NCBI GenBank assembly: GCA_030146295.1
Contig: JASLCD010000265.1
Coordinates: 1-35,139, forward strand
Direction of reading: 5' to 3'
DNA from: Chryseobacterium sp.
GTDB taxonomy: Bacteria; Bacteroidota; Bacteroidia; Flavobacteriales; Weeksellaceae
DNA: 35,139 nt
The translations under genes and the position numbers were made by a program. This document shows, one piece after another, positions 8,567-17,576 of the stretch. The stretch's first letter is position 1; every line of letters starts with the position of its first letter. The notes under the pieces are model-generated. The model searched no databases, was not told where the DNA came from, and saw nothing but the letters and a program-made list of their open reading frames with translations.

Positions 8567-9757
8567 ATGAACTATGATATTATAATCATTGGTGCAGGTT
8601 TGGTAGGATTGGCTACAGCCTATCAGACTCAACTGAAAAATCCTGATTCTAAGATTTTAATTTTGGAAAAAGAAACCGATGTGGCTTTGCACCAATCGGG
8701 ACACAACAGTGGAGTCATCCATAGTGGAATTTACTATAAGCCGGGAAGTCTTAAAGCAAAAAATTGTATCGAAGGATATAACTCAGTCATTAATTTTGCT
8801 GAGAAATATGGAATAAGATATGACCTTTGTGGAAAAATAATCGTAGCCACTTCACAGGAAGAGTTACCACTTTTAGATACTATTTATAAAAGAGGAGTTG
8901 AAAACGGTCTACAGAATTTGAAATATCTTTCAAGAGAAGAGTTTCGTGAAATTGAGCCTCATTGTGAAGGCGTAAAAGCAATTAGAGTTCCACAGACCGG
9001 AATTATTGACTATCCTGGAATTGCAAAAAAAATAAAAGAGCTTTTTGAAGAATTAGGAGGAGAAGTAAGATTCAATAATGAAGTAAAAAATATTATTGAT
9101 CAAGGATCAGAAATTATTGTAAAAACCAATACTTCCGAATTTAAAACTAAAAAGTTAATTTCCTGTGCAGGACTGTATTCTGATAAGATCACCAAGATGA
9201 CCAATGAAAAAAACGATGTGGTCATTATTCCGTTCAGAGGAGAATATTATAAAATTAAGGATGAAAAAAAACATCTGGTAAAACATCTTATTTACCCGGT
9301 ACCTGACCCAAGTTTTCCGTTTCTTGGAGTACACTTTACAAGAATGATTGATGGTAATATTGAAGCTGGCCCTAATGCGGTGCTGGCTTTCAAAAAAGAA
9401 GGATACCATTTTTTCGATTTCAATTTCAGCGAAACTATGCAGACCATGCTATGGCCTGGATTCAGAAAAATTGTAGCGAAATACGGAAAGACAGGAATGG
9501 GAGAAATGCACCGTTCACTTTCCAAATCTGCATTTACAAAAGCCTTACAGAAACTTTTACCCGAAATACAGGAAAATGACCTTGTAGCAGGTGGTTCAGG
9601 TGTAAGAGCCCAAGCTTGCGACAGAAATGGAGGATTGATTGATGATTTTGATATTGTGAAAAACGGAAATATCATTCATGTTAGAAATGCACCCTCTCCG
9701 GCAGCCACTTCCTGCCTTGCGATAGGAAATAAAATCAGTGAACTTATTGTAAGTTAA
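8567..9757 (+). CDS. lhgO: L-2-hydroxyglutarate oxidase-like FAD enzyme
   Basis: The family oxidises L-2-hydroxyglutarate to 2-oxoglutarate with FAD and passes electrons to the membrane quinone pool. The 396-residue product has the FAD motif GAGLVGLAT at residues 9-17, the LhgO signature HQSGHNSGVIHSGIYYKPGS (residues ~44-63), and near the C-terminus the DAO-fold segment VAGGSGVRAQACDRNGGLIDDF. It lies between the 6-dehydrogenase and the WbpE-like aminotransferase. WbpB-family enzymes are known to regenerate NAD with 2-oxoglutarate, making 2-hydroxyglutarate, so a recycling role here is a reasonable inference. Action on another 2-hydroxy acid or on a sugar cannot be excluded. Confidence 0.88.
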   Translation: MNYDIIIIGAGLVGLATAYQTQLKNPDSKILILEKETDVALHQSGHNSGVIHSGIYYKPGSLKAKNCIEGYNSVINFAEKYGIRYDLCGKIIVATSQEELPLLDTIYKRGVENGLQNLKYLSREEFREIEPHCEGVKAIRVPQTGIIDYPGIAKKIKELFEELGGEVRFNNEVKNIIDQGSEIIVKTNTSEFKTKKLISCAGLYSDKITKMTNEKNDVVIIPFRGEYYKIKDEKKHLVKHLIYPVPDPSFPFLGVHFTRMIDGNIEAGPNAVLAFKKEGYHFFDFNFSETMQTMLWPGFRKIVAKYGKTGMGEMHRSLSKSAFTKALQKLLPEIQENDLVAGGSGVRAQACDRNGGLIDDFDIVKNGNIIHVRNAPSPAATSCLAIGNKISELIVS

Positions 9758-9794
9758 AATTTGCACTTCTACATGCACTCAAAAAACTAAAGAT

Positions 9795-10919
9795 ATGAAA
9801 ATTCAAATGGTTGATCTTAAAGGTCAGTACCTGAAAATAAAAGAAGACGTAGATGCTGGCATTCAGGAATGTATAGACAATACAGCATTTATTAATGGTC
9901 CTGCTGTAAAAGAATTCCAACAGGATTTTGAAAAATATCTGGGCGTAAAACATGTTATTCCATGTGCTAACGGAACAGATGCGCTTCAAATTGCCATGAT
10001 GGCACTTGATCTGCAGCCTGGTGACGAAATCATCTGCCCTGCTTTCACTTATGTTGCTACAGCAGAAGTTATCGGTCTTTTAGGATTAAAACCGGTAATG
10101 GTGGATGTAAACGAGGATACTTTTGATATTGAGCTGGAAGGTTTACAAAAATATTTGACGCCCAATACCAAAGCCATTGTTCCTGTTCATTTATATGGAC
10201 AAAGCTCCAATATGGAAAAGGTCCTTGAATTTGCGGCAAAACACCATCTTTTTGTTATAGAAGATAACGCTCAGGCCATTGGTTCTGATTATACTTTTTC
10301 TGATGGGACTATCAAAAAAACTGGGACTATCGGCCATATTGGATGTACTTCTTTTTTCCCGTCAAAAAATCTTGGATGCTATGGTGATGGAGGAGCACTG
10401 ATGACGAATAATGATGAGCTGGCTTCAAAAATAAGGATGATTGCGAACCATGGTCAGGAAAAGAAATATTACCACAAAGTTTTAGGTTGTAACTCCAGAT
10501 TAGATACCATTCAGGCAGCGATTTTAAAAGTTAAACTAAAACATCTTGACGAGTACTCCGCAGCCAGAAATAAAATGGCAGATTATTACGATGAACACCT
10601 TGCGGATATTGCTGAAATTCAGACTCCCAAAAGAGCTGAAAATTCTACCCATGTATTCCATCAGTATACCCTTAGAGTGAAGAATGGTAAAAGAGATGAA
10701 TTACAAAAGTATTTGGCAGAAAAGAATATTCCAAGTATGATCTATTATCCTTTACCCCTTTACAAACAAGAAGCTTTTCTTCAATATGTAGAAGAAGGTT
10801 TCAGTCTTCCGGTTACAGAGCAGCTTTGCGCCGAAGTGATCTCGCTTCCTGTACATACAGAATTTGATCAGAAGGTATTGGATGTTATTGTTACAGAAAT
10901 TAAGAACTATTTTAATTAA
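9795..10919 (+). CDS. wbpE: PLP sugar aminotransferase, WbpE-like (DegT/DnrJ/EryC1)
   Basis: It should transfer the amino group of glutamate to the 3-keto group of UDP-3-keto-GlcNAcA, giving UDP-GlcNAc3NA. The 374 residues match the family length. The fold markers are CANGTDALQIAM (about residue 56), CPAFTYVATAEVI, VPVHLYGQ, EDNAQAIGS and FFPSKNLGCYGDGGAL, where Lys191 is the PLP lysine. It is followed 12 bases later by the WbpD-like acetyltransferase and then by the WbpB-like oxidoreductase. That set fixes the pathway better than the sequence alone. Confidence 0.9.
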   Translation: MKIQMVDLKGQYLKIKEDVDAGIQECIDNTAFINGPAVKEFQQDFEKYLGVKHVIPCANGTDALQIAMMALDLQPGDEIICPAFTYVATAEVIGLLGLKPVMVDVNEDTFDIELEGLQKYLTPNTKAIVPVHLYGQSSNMEKVLEFAAKHHLFVIEDNAQAIGSDYTFSDGTIKKTGTIGHIGCTSFFPSKNLGCYGDGGALMTNNDELASKIRMIANHGQEKKYYHKVLGCNSRLDTIQAAILKVKLKHLDEYSAARNKMADYYDEHLADIAEIQTPKRAENSTHVFHQYTLRVKNGKRDELQKYLAEKNIPSMIYYPLPLYKQEAFLQYVEEGFSLPVTEQLCAEVISLPVHTEFDQKVLDVIVTEIKNYFN

Positions 10920-10931
10920 TATAAAGCAGAT

Positions 10932-11504
10932 ATGTCAGATTTTTTTGCACACGAAACAGCTGTTATTGATGAAGGTTGCCACATAGGAACCGGAACCAAA
11001 ATTTGGCACTTTTCACACCTTATGACCGGGTGTGTTTTGGGAGAAAGATGTAACATAGGACAAAACGTTGTTATTTCTCCAAAAGTAGTTTTAGGAAAGA
11101 ATGTGAAAGTTCAGAATAATGTTTCTATCTATGAAGGAGTAACATGTGATGATGATGTCTTTTTAGGCCCCTCAATGGTTTTTACTAACGTAATAAATCC
11201 CAGAAGTGCTGTAAACAGGAAAAATGAATATCTGAAAACACATGTTGGACAAGGGGCATCCATAGGAGCTAATGCAACTATTGTTTGCGGACATAATATA
11301 GGCCGGTTTGCTTTTATTGGAGCAGGAGCTGTAGTTACAAAAGAAGTACCGGATTATGCATTAGTAGTAGGAAACCCTGCCAGACAAATGGGATGGATGA
11401 GCGAATTTGGGCAGAGACTTCAATTTGATGCAGATAATATTGCCGTTTGTGAAGAAAGCAAAGAAAAATACAAAATAGAAAATAATAAGGTTTCTAAAAT
11501 TTAA
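10932..11504 (+). CDS. wbpD: UDP-GlcNAc3NA N-acetyltransferase, WbpD-like
   Basis: It acetylates the new 3-amino group with acetyl-CoA to give UDP-2,3-diacetamido-2,3-dideoxy-glucuronate. The 190-residue protein is a left-handed beta-helix enzyme with hexapeptide repeats of the form [LIV]GxxxxI throughout residues 15-145, for example IGTGTKIWHFSHL, LGERCNIGQNVVISP and IGANATIVCGHNIG. The tail VGNPARQMGWMSEFGQRLQF is characteristic of the WbpD/WlbB family. It sits 12 bases after the aminotransferase and 10 bases before the WbpB-like gene. Confidence 0.91.
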   Translation: MSDFFAHETAVIDEGCHIGTGTKIWHFSHLMTGCVLGERCNIGQNVVISPKVVLGKNVKVQNNVSIYEGVTCDDDVFLGPSMVFTNVINPRSAVNRKNEYLKTHVGQGASIGANATIVCGHNIGRFAFIGAGAVVTKEVPDYALVVGNPARQMGWMSEFGQRLQFDADNIAVCEESKEKYKIENNKVSKI

Positions 11505-11514
11505 AAACATACAA

Positions 11515-12543
11515 ATGACTGAAAAAATAAAATTTGCAGTAGTTGGCTGCGGGCATATCGGAAAAAGACATGCCGAAATGATCTCAAGAAATGAGGAGTG
11601 TGAATTGGTAGGATTAATTGATGTTAAAGATAAATCCGTACTGGGAATTGAAAATTATGAAGTTCCTTTTTTTGCATCATTAGATGACTTTTTAGCTTCC
11701 GGAATTGAAGTGGATGTTATTAATATTGCTTCTCCAAACGGATTCCATTTTGAACAGTCTTATAAAGCAATAGACTCTGGAAAACACATTGTTGTAGAAA
11801 AGCCCATGGCTTTGAATAAACAGCATGCAGAAAAACTTATTTTCCAGGCATTACACAAACATAAACAAGTTTTTGCCGTAATGCAAAACCGCTATTCTCC
11901 ACCTTCTGCATGGGTAAAAGAAATGGTAGAAAGCGGAAAACTTGGTAAAATATACATGGTTCAGCTTAACTGCTACTGGAACCGTGATGAAAGATATTAT
12001 AAACCCGAATCATGGCATGGGAAGCTTGAGCTGGATGGAGGAACGCTATTCACACAGTTCTCTCACTTTATAGATATTATGTATTGGTTATTTGGAGATA
12101 TTACCAATATTCAGGCAAAATTTGCAGACTTTAATCACGCAACGCTTACTGATTTTGAAGATTCAGGTTTTGTGAACTTTGATTTTGTAAATGGTGGGAT
12201 GGGATCTTTAAACTATTCTACTTCAGTATGGAATCAGAATCTTGAAAGTTCTATGACCATTATTGCCGAAAATGGAGCCGTAAAAATCGGTGGTCAATAC
12301 ATGGATAAAGTGGAAGTTTGTAATGTGAAAGATTATGTAATGCCGGAATTACCACCTACCAATCCTGGAAATGATTACGGAGCATACAAAGGCTCTGCAG
12401 CCAATCATCATTATATTATTGAAAATGTGGTAGATGTATTGAAAGGAAGAAATACAATTACTACCAACGCTCTTGAAGGACTGAAAGTAGTAGACATTAT
12501 AGAAAGGATTTATGCTCTTAAAAAAAATAATAGTGAGTTTTAA
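11515..12543 (+). CDS. wbpB: UDP-GlcNAcA 3-dehydrogenase, WbpB-like (Gfo/Idh/MocA)
   Basis: It should oxidise C3 of UDP-GlcNAcA before transamination by the WbpE-like enzyme. The 342 residues show the N-terminal NAD motif VVGCGHIGKRHAEMI, the family EKP motif at residues 95-97 (VVEKPMALN), and the catalytic-domain segments YWNRDERYYKPESWHGK and LDGGTLFTQFSHFID. WbpB and WlbA are unusual in keeping NAD tightly bound and recycling it with 2-oxoglutarate. That is why the lhgO-like gene nearby matters. A 150-base gap, the largest in the front half of the locus, separates it from wzx. Confidence 0.9.
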   Translation: MTEKIKFAVVGCGHIGKRHAEMISRNEECELVGLIDVKDKSVLGIENYEVPFFASLDDFLASGIEVDVINIASPNGFHFEQSYKAIDSGKHIVVEKPMALNKQHAEKLIFQALHKHKQVFAVMQNRYSPPSAWVKEMVESGKLGKIYMVQLNCYWNRDERYYKPESWHGKLELDGGTLFTQFSHFIDIMYWLFGDITNIQAKFADFNHATLTDFEDSGFVNFDFVNGGMGSLNYSTSVWNQNLESSMTIIAENGAVKIGGQYMDKVEVCNVKDYVMPELPPTNPGNDYGAYKGSAANHHYIIENVVDVLKGRNTITTNALEGLKVVDIIERIYALKKNNSEF

Positions 12544-12693
12544 AATATCCTGCGCAGAGGATAATAAATAATGTTGGTATTTTTTGAAAGTTTTTATTGC
12601 GAAGGCAATTGTTTGCTAAAATTATATATAAGCGAAAATAGATAGGTTACTTCCAACAAGAAAAATTATGAATGAAAAATTGTCTGAATAGTT

Positions 12694-13968
12694 TTGAATT
12701 TTAAAAATATCTTAAATAGTGTAAAATCGAATTCTTTTTTACAAAATGTAGCAATCCTGTCTAGTGGAACTGTTATCAGTCAGCTAATAGTAATTGCTAC
12801 CTCTCCTCTTCTTTCCCGAATGTATTCTGTTGAATCGTTCGGTATCCTTTCTATTTTCACAAGTTTTACGGTATTTCTGGCAGTTCTTTCAACAGGACGT
12901 TACGAATTGGCTGTGGGGCTTCCAAAAGAAGATCATAGAGCTTCAGCAATATTTAAACTTATTATTTATATTGCCATTGCAGTATCATCTTTATACCTTG
13001 TTCTCATTTTTTTATTGAAAAATGTTTTTCATATCCATGATAAAACACAGTTTCTTTCAAATAATGAGGCATATATAGCTCCCTTGTATATATTTTTTGG
13101 TGCTATTTATTCCGCATTAGGGTATTGGAATCAAAGAAATAAAAAATATAAGAAAATTACTTTTTCAAATGCTATACAGGTAATTATATCTTGTACCTTC
13201 AGTATTATATTCGGAATATTAGGCTACAAAAATGGAATGATAATAGGAATGGTATTAGGAATCTTTACTTCTATACTTTACCTATTGTTAACAGATAGAG
13301 AGCTAAGAGCCTTCTTAAAATCTCATCATAATGAGTTAAAAAGTGTGGCAAAAGAATACTCTTCTTTTCCCAGATATATGATTATCTCAGATATGTCGCT
13401 TGCAGCCTGTCAACAATTTATTCCAATATTATTTTCTATTTTGTATAATACTACAATTGTTGGTTTTTTCTCAATGGCAAATAGAATGATCAGGCTTCCG
13501 AACATTGTTATTACAACATCGGTAGGAAATGTTTTCAGAAACGAAGCTATTGATGAAATCCGAGAAAAAGGAAATTGTAAGGACCTTTATAGATCTACTA
13601 TAAAAAAGCTTGCTCTGATGTCATTTCCGATATACTTAGCCGTATTCATTATCGCGCCTAAGTTATTCGTTTTTGTTTTTGGTGACCAATGGGAAGTTGC
13701 AGGCTATTTTGCCAGAATCTTATCTGTAATGCTTTTGATCGAATTTGTTGTTACGCCTCTTAACACGTTGTTTTATGTAGTGGGTAAACAAAAAATATTA
13801 ATGAGGCTACAAGTAGCAAATGCTTTGTTGGTTTTTATTTCAATTTATTCAGGATATTATTTCTTTTCAGATTATTATATTTCATTGATATTATTTTCTG
13901 GCGTTTCTATTTTATCAAATATTATTTTCTTAATTTTTACAAATAAATTATCAAAAGGTGTACACTGA
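12694..13968 (+). CDS. wzx: Wzx-type polysaccharide repeat-unit flippase (TTG start)
   Basis: It moves undecaprenyl-linked repeat units across the inner membrane. The 424-residue product has about 12 hydrophobic helices and the typical Wzx opening NVAILSSGTVISQLIVIATS (residues ~18-37). The start is decided by sequence: an in-frame TGA lies at 12685, and between it and the conserved first helix the only accepted start codon is TTG at 12694. The next in-frame ATG (residue 43) would remove the first helix. TTG may keep expression low. Like most Wzx proteins it is recognised by topology and opening motif, not by catalytic residues. It overlaps the next frame by 11 bases. Confidence 0.85.
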   Translation: MNFKNILNSVKSNSFLQNVAILSSGTVISQLIVIATSPLLSRMYSVESFGILSIFTSFTVFLAVLSTGRYELAVGLPKEDHRASAIFKLIIYIAIAVSSLYLVLIFLLKNVFHIHDKTQFLSNNEAYIAPLYIFFGAIYSALGYWNQRNKKYKKITFSNAIQVIISCTFSIIFGILGYKNGMIIGMVLGIFTSILYLLLTDRELRAFLKSHHNELKSVAKEYSSFPRYMIISDMSLAACQQFIPILFSILYNTTIVGFFSMANRMIRLPNIVITTSVGNVFRNEAIDEIREKGNCKDLYRSTIKKLALMSFPIYLAVFIIAPKLFVFVFGDQWEVAGYFARILSVMLLIEFVVTPLNTLFYVVGKQKILMRLQVANALLVFISIYSGYYFFSDYYISLILFSGVSILSNIIFLIFTNKLSKGVH

Positions 13969-15136
13969 AAGAATAAATAAATTACAAGTTACTTTCTTAG
14001 TATTGATGCTTTATGGATATGAACTGATATCTTTCTTTCCTAGTTTATTAAATATGGAGTCGTCAAGACCTGTATCTGTAGCTTATAGAGTATTTGTATT
14101 TTTTCTTGGAACTTGGGTCGTATTAAAAAATAAACCTAAATTAAGAAATCAACACTTTTTAATATACTTTTTTTGGGGTCTGTATTTGATAAGACTTCTT
14201 TATGATACAACACTCACTTCAAAAACAATACAGTCTCCATTAGTAGATTATTGGGCTTTTTCTGCTTCTATCTTGATAGGAACTTTTGCCTGTGCCACCT
14301 ATTTTTCAAAAGCTACCATAATATCAGTGAGGAAGTGGGTGCTTATTATTTTATATATTGTTAATATTTGGGGACTATATAATAATATTACACATCCTCA
14401 GATCGTTCCTGATGATGTACTAGTTAGAGCTGATGCCAATGCAGCCCTTAATACGGTTTCATTCGGAAGATCTGCTGCAGTTATGTTCTTTATTTGTTTT
14501 ACCATATTTTTAGGTAAAAATAAACTGTGGCACAAAGTTATACTTGCTGTTGGAATGGGGCTGAGTTTTTTTAATTTATTTATGGCAGGATCAAGAGGTC
14601 CTTTATTACAGCTCATCATTGCTATCGTTGTATACCTTTTCTATGCGAGACAACTGATTCAAAAAAAATATGTTTTCCTGCTCATTGCTGTTGTAATTGC
14701 ACTGATCTGTTTCTTTCCTGAATATTTAAATATTTCAGATTTGATCTTTGAGCGGTTTAAAGAAACAGGTTTTTCATCCAATGACAGTGACCGGTATAGA
14801 GCAGAGTTATTTCAATCTGCATGGAATCAGTTTCTTGATCATCCTTTCTTCGGTGACTCTGTCGAAACAATCTTTGGAGGAACATATCCGCATAATTTAG
14901 TGCTTGAATCTTTAATGGCATTAGGCTTTTTAGGAGGAATAATGTCTATAATTATTATCATTGTGGCACTTATCAATGCATTGAAATTTATAAGAATTCC
15001 CTATTATAATTGGATTGGAGCAATATTGCTAATGGATATTATTGCCTCTTTTTCGTCAGGGTCTATAGCCAATTATTTATTGTTTTGGCCTTTATTATCA
15101 TTAACTATCAGTAAGAACATACAACATGGAAAGTAA
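13958..15136 (+). CDS. wzy: O-antigen polymerase/ligase family membrane protein (Wzy-like, copy 1)
   Basis: This 392-residue protein has about ten hydrophobic helices and a large loop before the last three, as in Wzy/WaaL (PF04932-type) proteins. The loop ends in FGGTYPHNLVLESLMALGFL, matching the PHN-x-x-LE signature of the family. It either polymerises repeat units in the periplasm or ligates them to an acceptor. The frame opens with GTG at 13958, overlapping wzx by 11 bases. An in-frame ATG at 14006 is an alternative start that still keeps the helices. A second protein of the same type is encoded at 23706, so which is polymerase and which is ligase is open. Confidence 0.8.
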   Translation: MYTERINKLQVTFLVLMLYGYELISFFPSLLNMESSRPVSVAYRVFVFFLGTWVVLKNKPKLRNQHFLIYFFWGLYLIRLLYDTTLTSKTIQSPLVDYWAFSASILIGTFACATYFSKATIISVRKWVLIILYIVNIWGLYNNITHPQIVPDDVLVRADANAALNTVSFGRSAAVMFFICFTIFLGKNKLWHKVILAVGMGLSFFNLFMAGSRGPLLQLIIAIVVYLFYARQLIQKKYVFLLIAVVIALICFFPEYLNISDLIFERFKETGFSSNDSDRYRAELFQSAWNQFLDHPFFGDSVETIFGGTYPHNLVLESLMALGFLGGIMSIIIIIVALINALKFIRIPYYNWIGAILLMDIIASFSSGSIANYLLFWPLLSLTISKNIQHGK

Positions 15137-16313
15137 AAAAATAGTAATGCTCCAAGATTTTTTTGGATTAAATTATACTTACCAAGAAAATCTTTTGACA
15201 AAATATTATATTGAACTAGGACATAGTGTTATAATGATTTCATCAACATACGAGTCTGTATTTGATTACATCCATGATAATTATGATAAAGATAAAAAAG
15301 GATCTGTATCTGAGCATATGGGCGCAAAAATTATTAGACTCCCTTATAGTGTAAATATATTACACAAATTGAAAAAGCACCCTGGAGTCTATGAAATTTT
15401 AGAACAGGAGAAGCCAGATCTGATATATGCACATGATATACATCTGAACTTAAAAGAAGCTGTAAAATATGTGAAAAAGAATCCGAATTGTAAAATTATT
15501 ATGGATTATCATTCAGACTATAGTAATTCTGCACATGGTTGGATTTCTCTTAATATATTACATAAGGTAATAAGAAAATATATTTTATACAAGTATATAA
15601 AATACATAAACGGGATCTATCCTATAGTTCCTGCTAGTGCAGATTTCCTTAATCAGGTTTATGATGTACCCTATAAAGATATGAAATTACTTCCTTTGGG
15701 ATGTGATTATCTGAAATCTATTGATATAATGGAACGTACCGATAGATCTGCCATCAAAAGCAGATTTGGAATTAAAGAGAATGATTTTGTGTTAATTACG
15801 GGTGGAAAATTTGATCCTTTAAAACAAACAGACGTATTGATAAATGCGGTTGAACAAATAAATGATCAGAATATACACCTCATTGTATTCGGCAAAGCAA
15901 GTGATAAAAATCTTGAATATGAAAATATGCTGAAGAACATAGTAAAAAAATCAAATGTACATTTTACAGGATGGCTGGATGGGGATTCGATACTTGAGTT
16001 AATGACAATATGTGATATGGCAATTTATCCGGCAAGCCAATCAGTTATTTGGCAGCAATCTATTGGAATGCACCTGCCTCTTTTGATTGGAGATTCAGGC
16101 GGACAAGATCCAGAGTATTTGAACTTACATGATAATATTATTATTTTGAAGTCAAACGAAATTACCTCTGAAAATATGATCAAACATATTACCCATTTGA
16201 AAAGCAATCCGGAATTGGTACAAAAAATGAAGTCAGGGGCTAAAAAAGTAACATCTGAGTATTTGGATTATAGAATTATTTGTAATACTACACTGGAGGT
16301 ATTTGAATCCTAA
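15126..16313 (+). CDS. Glycosyltransferase, GT4-like (GT-B fold)
   Basis: It probably adds one sugar to the lipid-linked repeat unit at the cytosolic membrane face; the sugar is not predictable. The 395 residues show a GT-B pattern: an N-terminal acceptor domain with DLIYAHDIHLNLKEA (about residue 96), then the donor domain starting at DFVLITGGKFDPLKQTDVLI (about residue 220) and HFTGWLDGDSI. The region where GT4 proteins usually show E-x7-E reads IYPASQSVIWQQSIGMHLPL, with a weaker match than in the next gene. The start overlaps the preceding wzy-like gene by 11 bases. Confidence 0.8.
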   Translation: MESKKIVMLQDFFGLNYTYQENLLTKYYIELGHSVIMISSTYESVFDYIHDNYDKDKKGSVSEHMGAKIIRLPYSVNILHKLKKHPGVYEILEQEKPDLIYAHDIHLNLKEAVKYVKKNPNCKIIMDYHSDYSNSAHGWISLNILHKVIRKYILYKYIKYINGIYPIVPASADFLNQVYDVPYKDMKLLPLGCDYLKSIDIMERTDRSAIKSRFGIKENDFVLITGGKFDPLKQTDVLINAVEQINDQNIHLIVFGKASDKNLEYENMLKNIVKKSNVHFTGWLDGDSILELMTICDMAIYPASQSVIWQQSIGMHLPLLIGDSGGQDPEYLNLHDNIIILKSNEITSENMIKHITHLKSNPELVQKMKSGAKKVTSEYLDYRIICNTTLEVFES

Positions 16314-16321
16314 ATTTTAAA

Positions 16322-17536
16322 ATGAAAAGAATTTTTCAGATCAGTAGTGAGGTTAATAGTGGTTCTGTAGGAAGAATAGCTGAGCAAATTGGTGAGCAGG
16401 TGCTTGCCAAAGGATGGGAGACTTATATAGCTTATGCAAGAGATAATTTACCAAGTAAATCCAAAACAATTAGAATTGGAAATAAATTGGATATAATTTC
16501 TCATGTATTATTAACACGATTAACGGATCGACACGGATTTGGTTCAAAAAATGCAACCCTACAATTAATTGATAAGATAAAAAAAGTCAAACCGGATATC
16601 ATTCAGCTTCAGCATGTACATGGATATTTTATTAATATAGAAATATTATTTAATTTTTTAGCCGAATATAACGTACCTGTTGTATGGACCTTTCATGACT
16701 GTTGGTCTTTTACAGGGCACTGCGCTCATTTTGAGTTGGTAGGATGTCAAAAATGGCAGACACAATGCTATGAGTGCCCGCAGATTCATCAATATCCCAA
16801 AAGCTGGGTAGATAATTCTACTGAAAATTTTGAGAATAAAAAGAAATTATTCAATTCTCTGGAGAAGCTCACCATTGTACCTGTTTCAGAATGGTTACAA
16901 AAAGAAGTAGAAAAATCTTTCCTGAAAAAAAATGATGTAAAGGTGATTCGGAATGGGATTGATCTCGTTACATTTACTATTCAAAATAGCTTAGATACCA
17001 GAAATAAATATAAAATCAGTGATGATAAGTTTTTAATTTTAGGGGTAGCTAGTCCATGGACTGAGAATAAGGGGTTATCCTATTTTATAAAACTTTCACA
17101 GATGTTATCAGATCAGTACCAGATTGTATTGATTGGACTTAATAAAAAACAAATTAGAGATCTTCCGTCAAATATCATAGGTTTTGAAAGAACAGAAAGT
17201 GTCAAGCAATTAGCAGAATTATATTCTGCTGCAGATGTTTTTTTAAATCCTACCTTAGAAGAAGCTTTGGGATTAACTAATATTGAAGCCCAGGCCTGCG
17301 GAACACCTGTTATAACTTTTAACTCGGGTGGGTCTCCTGAAACAGTTGATGAAACAACGGGAATTGTTGTGGAAAAAGGAGATATAAATGGCCTTATTAG
17401 GGGAATTGAAAAAATCCGTGTTAATGGAAAGAAATTTTATTCAGAACATTGCAGAAAAAGAGTAGAGTCTCTTTTTGATAAAAACAATAAGTTTAGAGAA
17501 TATATCAATCTGTATGAAAGTATATTAAATAAATAA
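16322..17536 (+). CDS. Glycosyltransferase, GT4 family (WcaC-like)
   Basis: This 404-residue GT-B enzyme probably transfers one sugar of the repeat unit. The N-terminus shows SSEVNSGSVGRIAEQIGEQ, then IIQLQHVHGYFINIEIL and VVWTFHDCWSFTGHCAHF followed by a Cys-rich stretch (GCQKWQTQCYECPQ), a pattern I associate with WcaC-like GT4 proteins. The donor domain carries NPTLEEALGLTNIEAQACGT, with the E-x7-E donor-binding pattern. The start lies 9 bases after the preceding glycosyltransferase. Donor and linkage are unknown. Confidence 0.85.
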   Translation: MKRIFQISSEVNSGSVGRIAEQIGEQVLAKGWETYIAYARDNLPSKSKTIRIGNKLDIISHVLLTRLTDRHGFGSKNATLQLIDKIKKVKPDIIQLQHVHGYFINIEILFNFLAEYNVPVVWTFHDCWSFTGHCAHFELVGCQKWQTQCYECPQIHQYPKSWVDNSTENFENKKKLFNSLEKLTIVPVSEWLQKEVEKSFLKKNDVKVIRNGIDLVTFTIQNSLDTRNKYKISDDKFLILGVASPWTENKGLSYFIKLSQMLSDQYQIVLIGLNKKQIRDLPSNIIGFERTESVKQLAELYSAADVFLNPTLEEALGLTNIEAQACGTPVITFNSGGSPETVDETTGIVVEKGDINGLIRGIEKIRVNGKKFYSEHCRKRVESLFDKNNKFREYINLYESILNK

Positions 17537-17576
17537 ACTAAGTTTGATGCTTTAGGATTAATTAAAATATTTCAAT

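Noticed and set aside
9292..9675. 127-codon open frame on the - strand inside the lhgO-like gene
   Set aside because: It lies wholly within a well-supported gene, has no recognisable domain and no promoter. It is a shadow frame, as are the other antisense frames over the locus.
12546..12563. Hairpin after the wbpB-like gene as a terminator
   Set aside because: The stem is only six base pairs and no T tract follows, so termination is unlikely.
12672..12704. Short frame from ATG 12672 as the true wzx start
   Set aside because: It is in a different frame and stops at 12704. It would need a sequencing error to join wzx.
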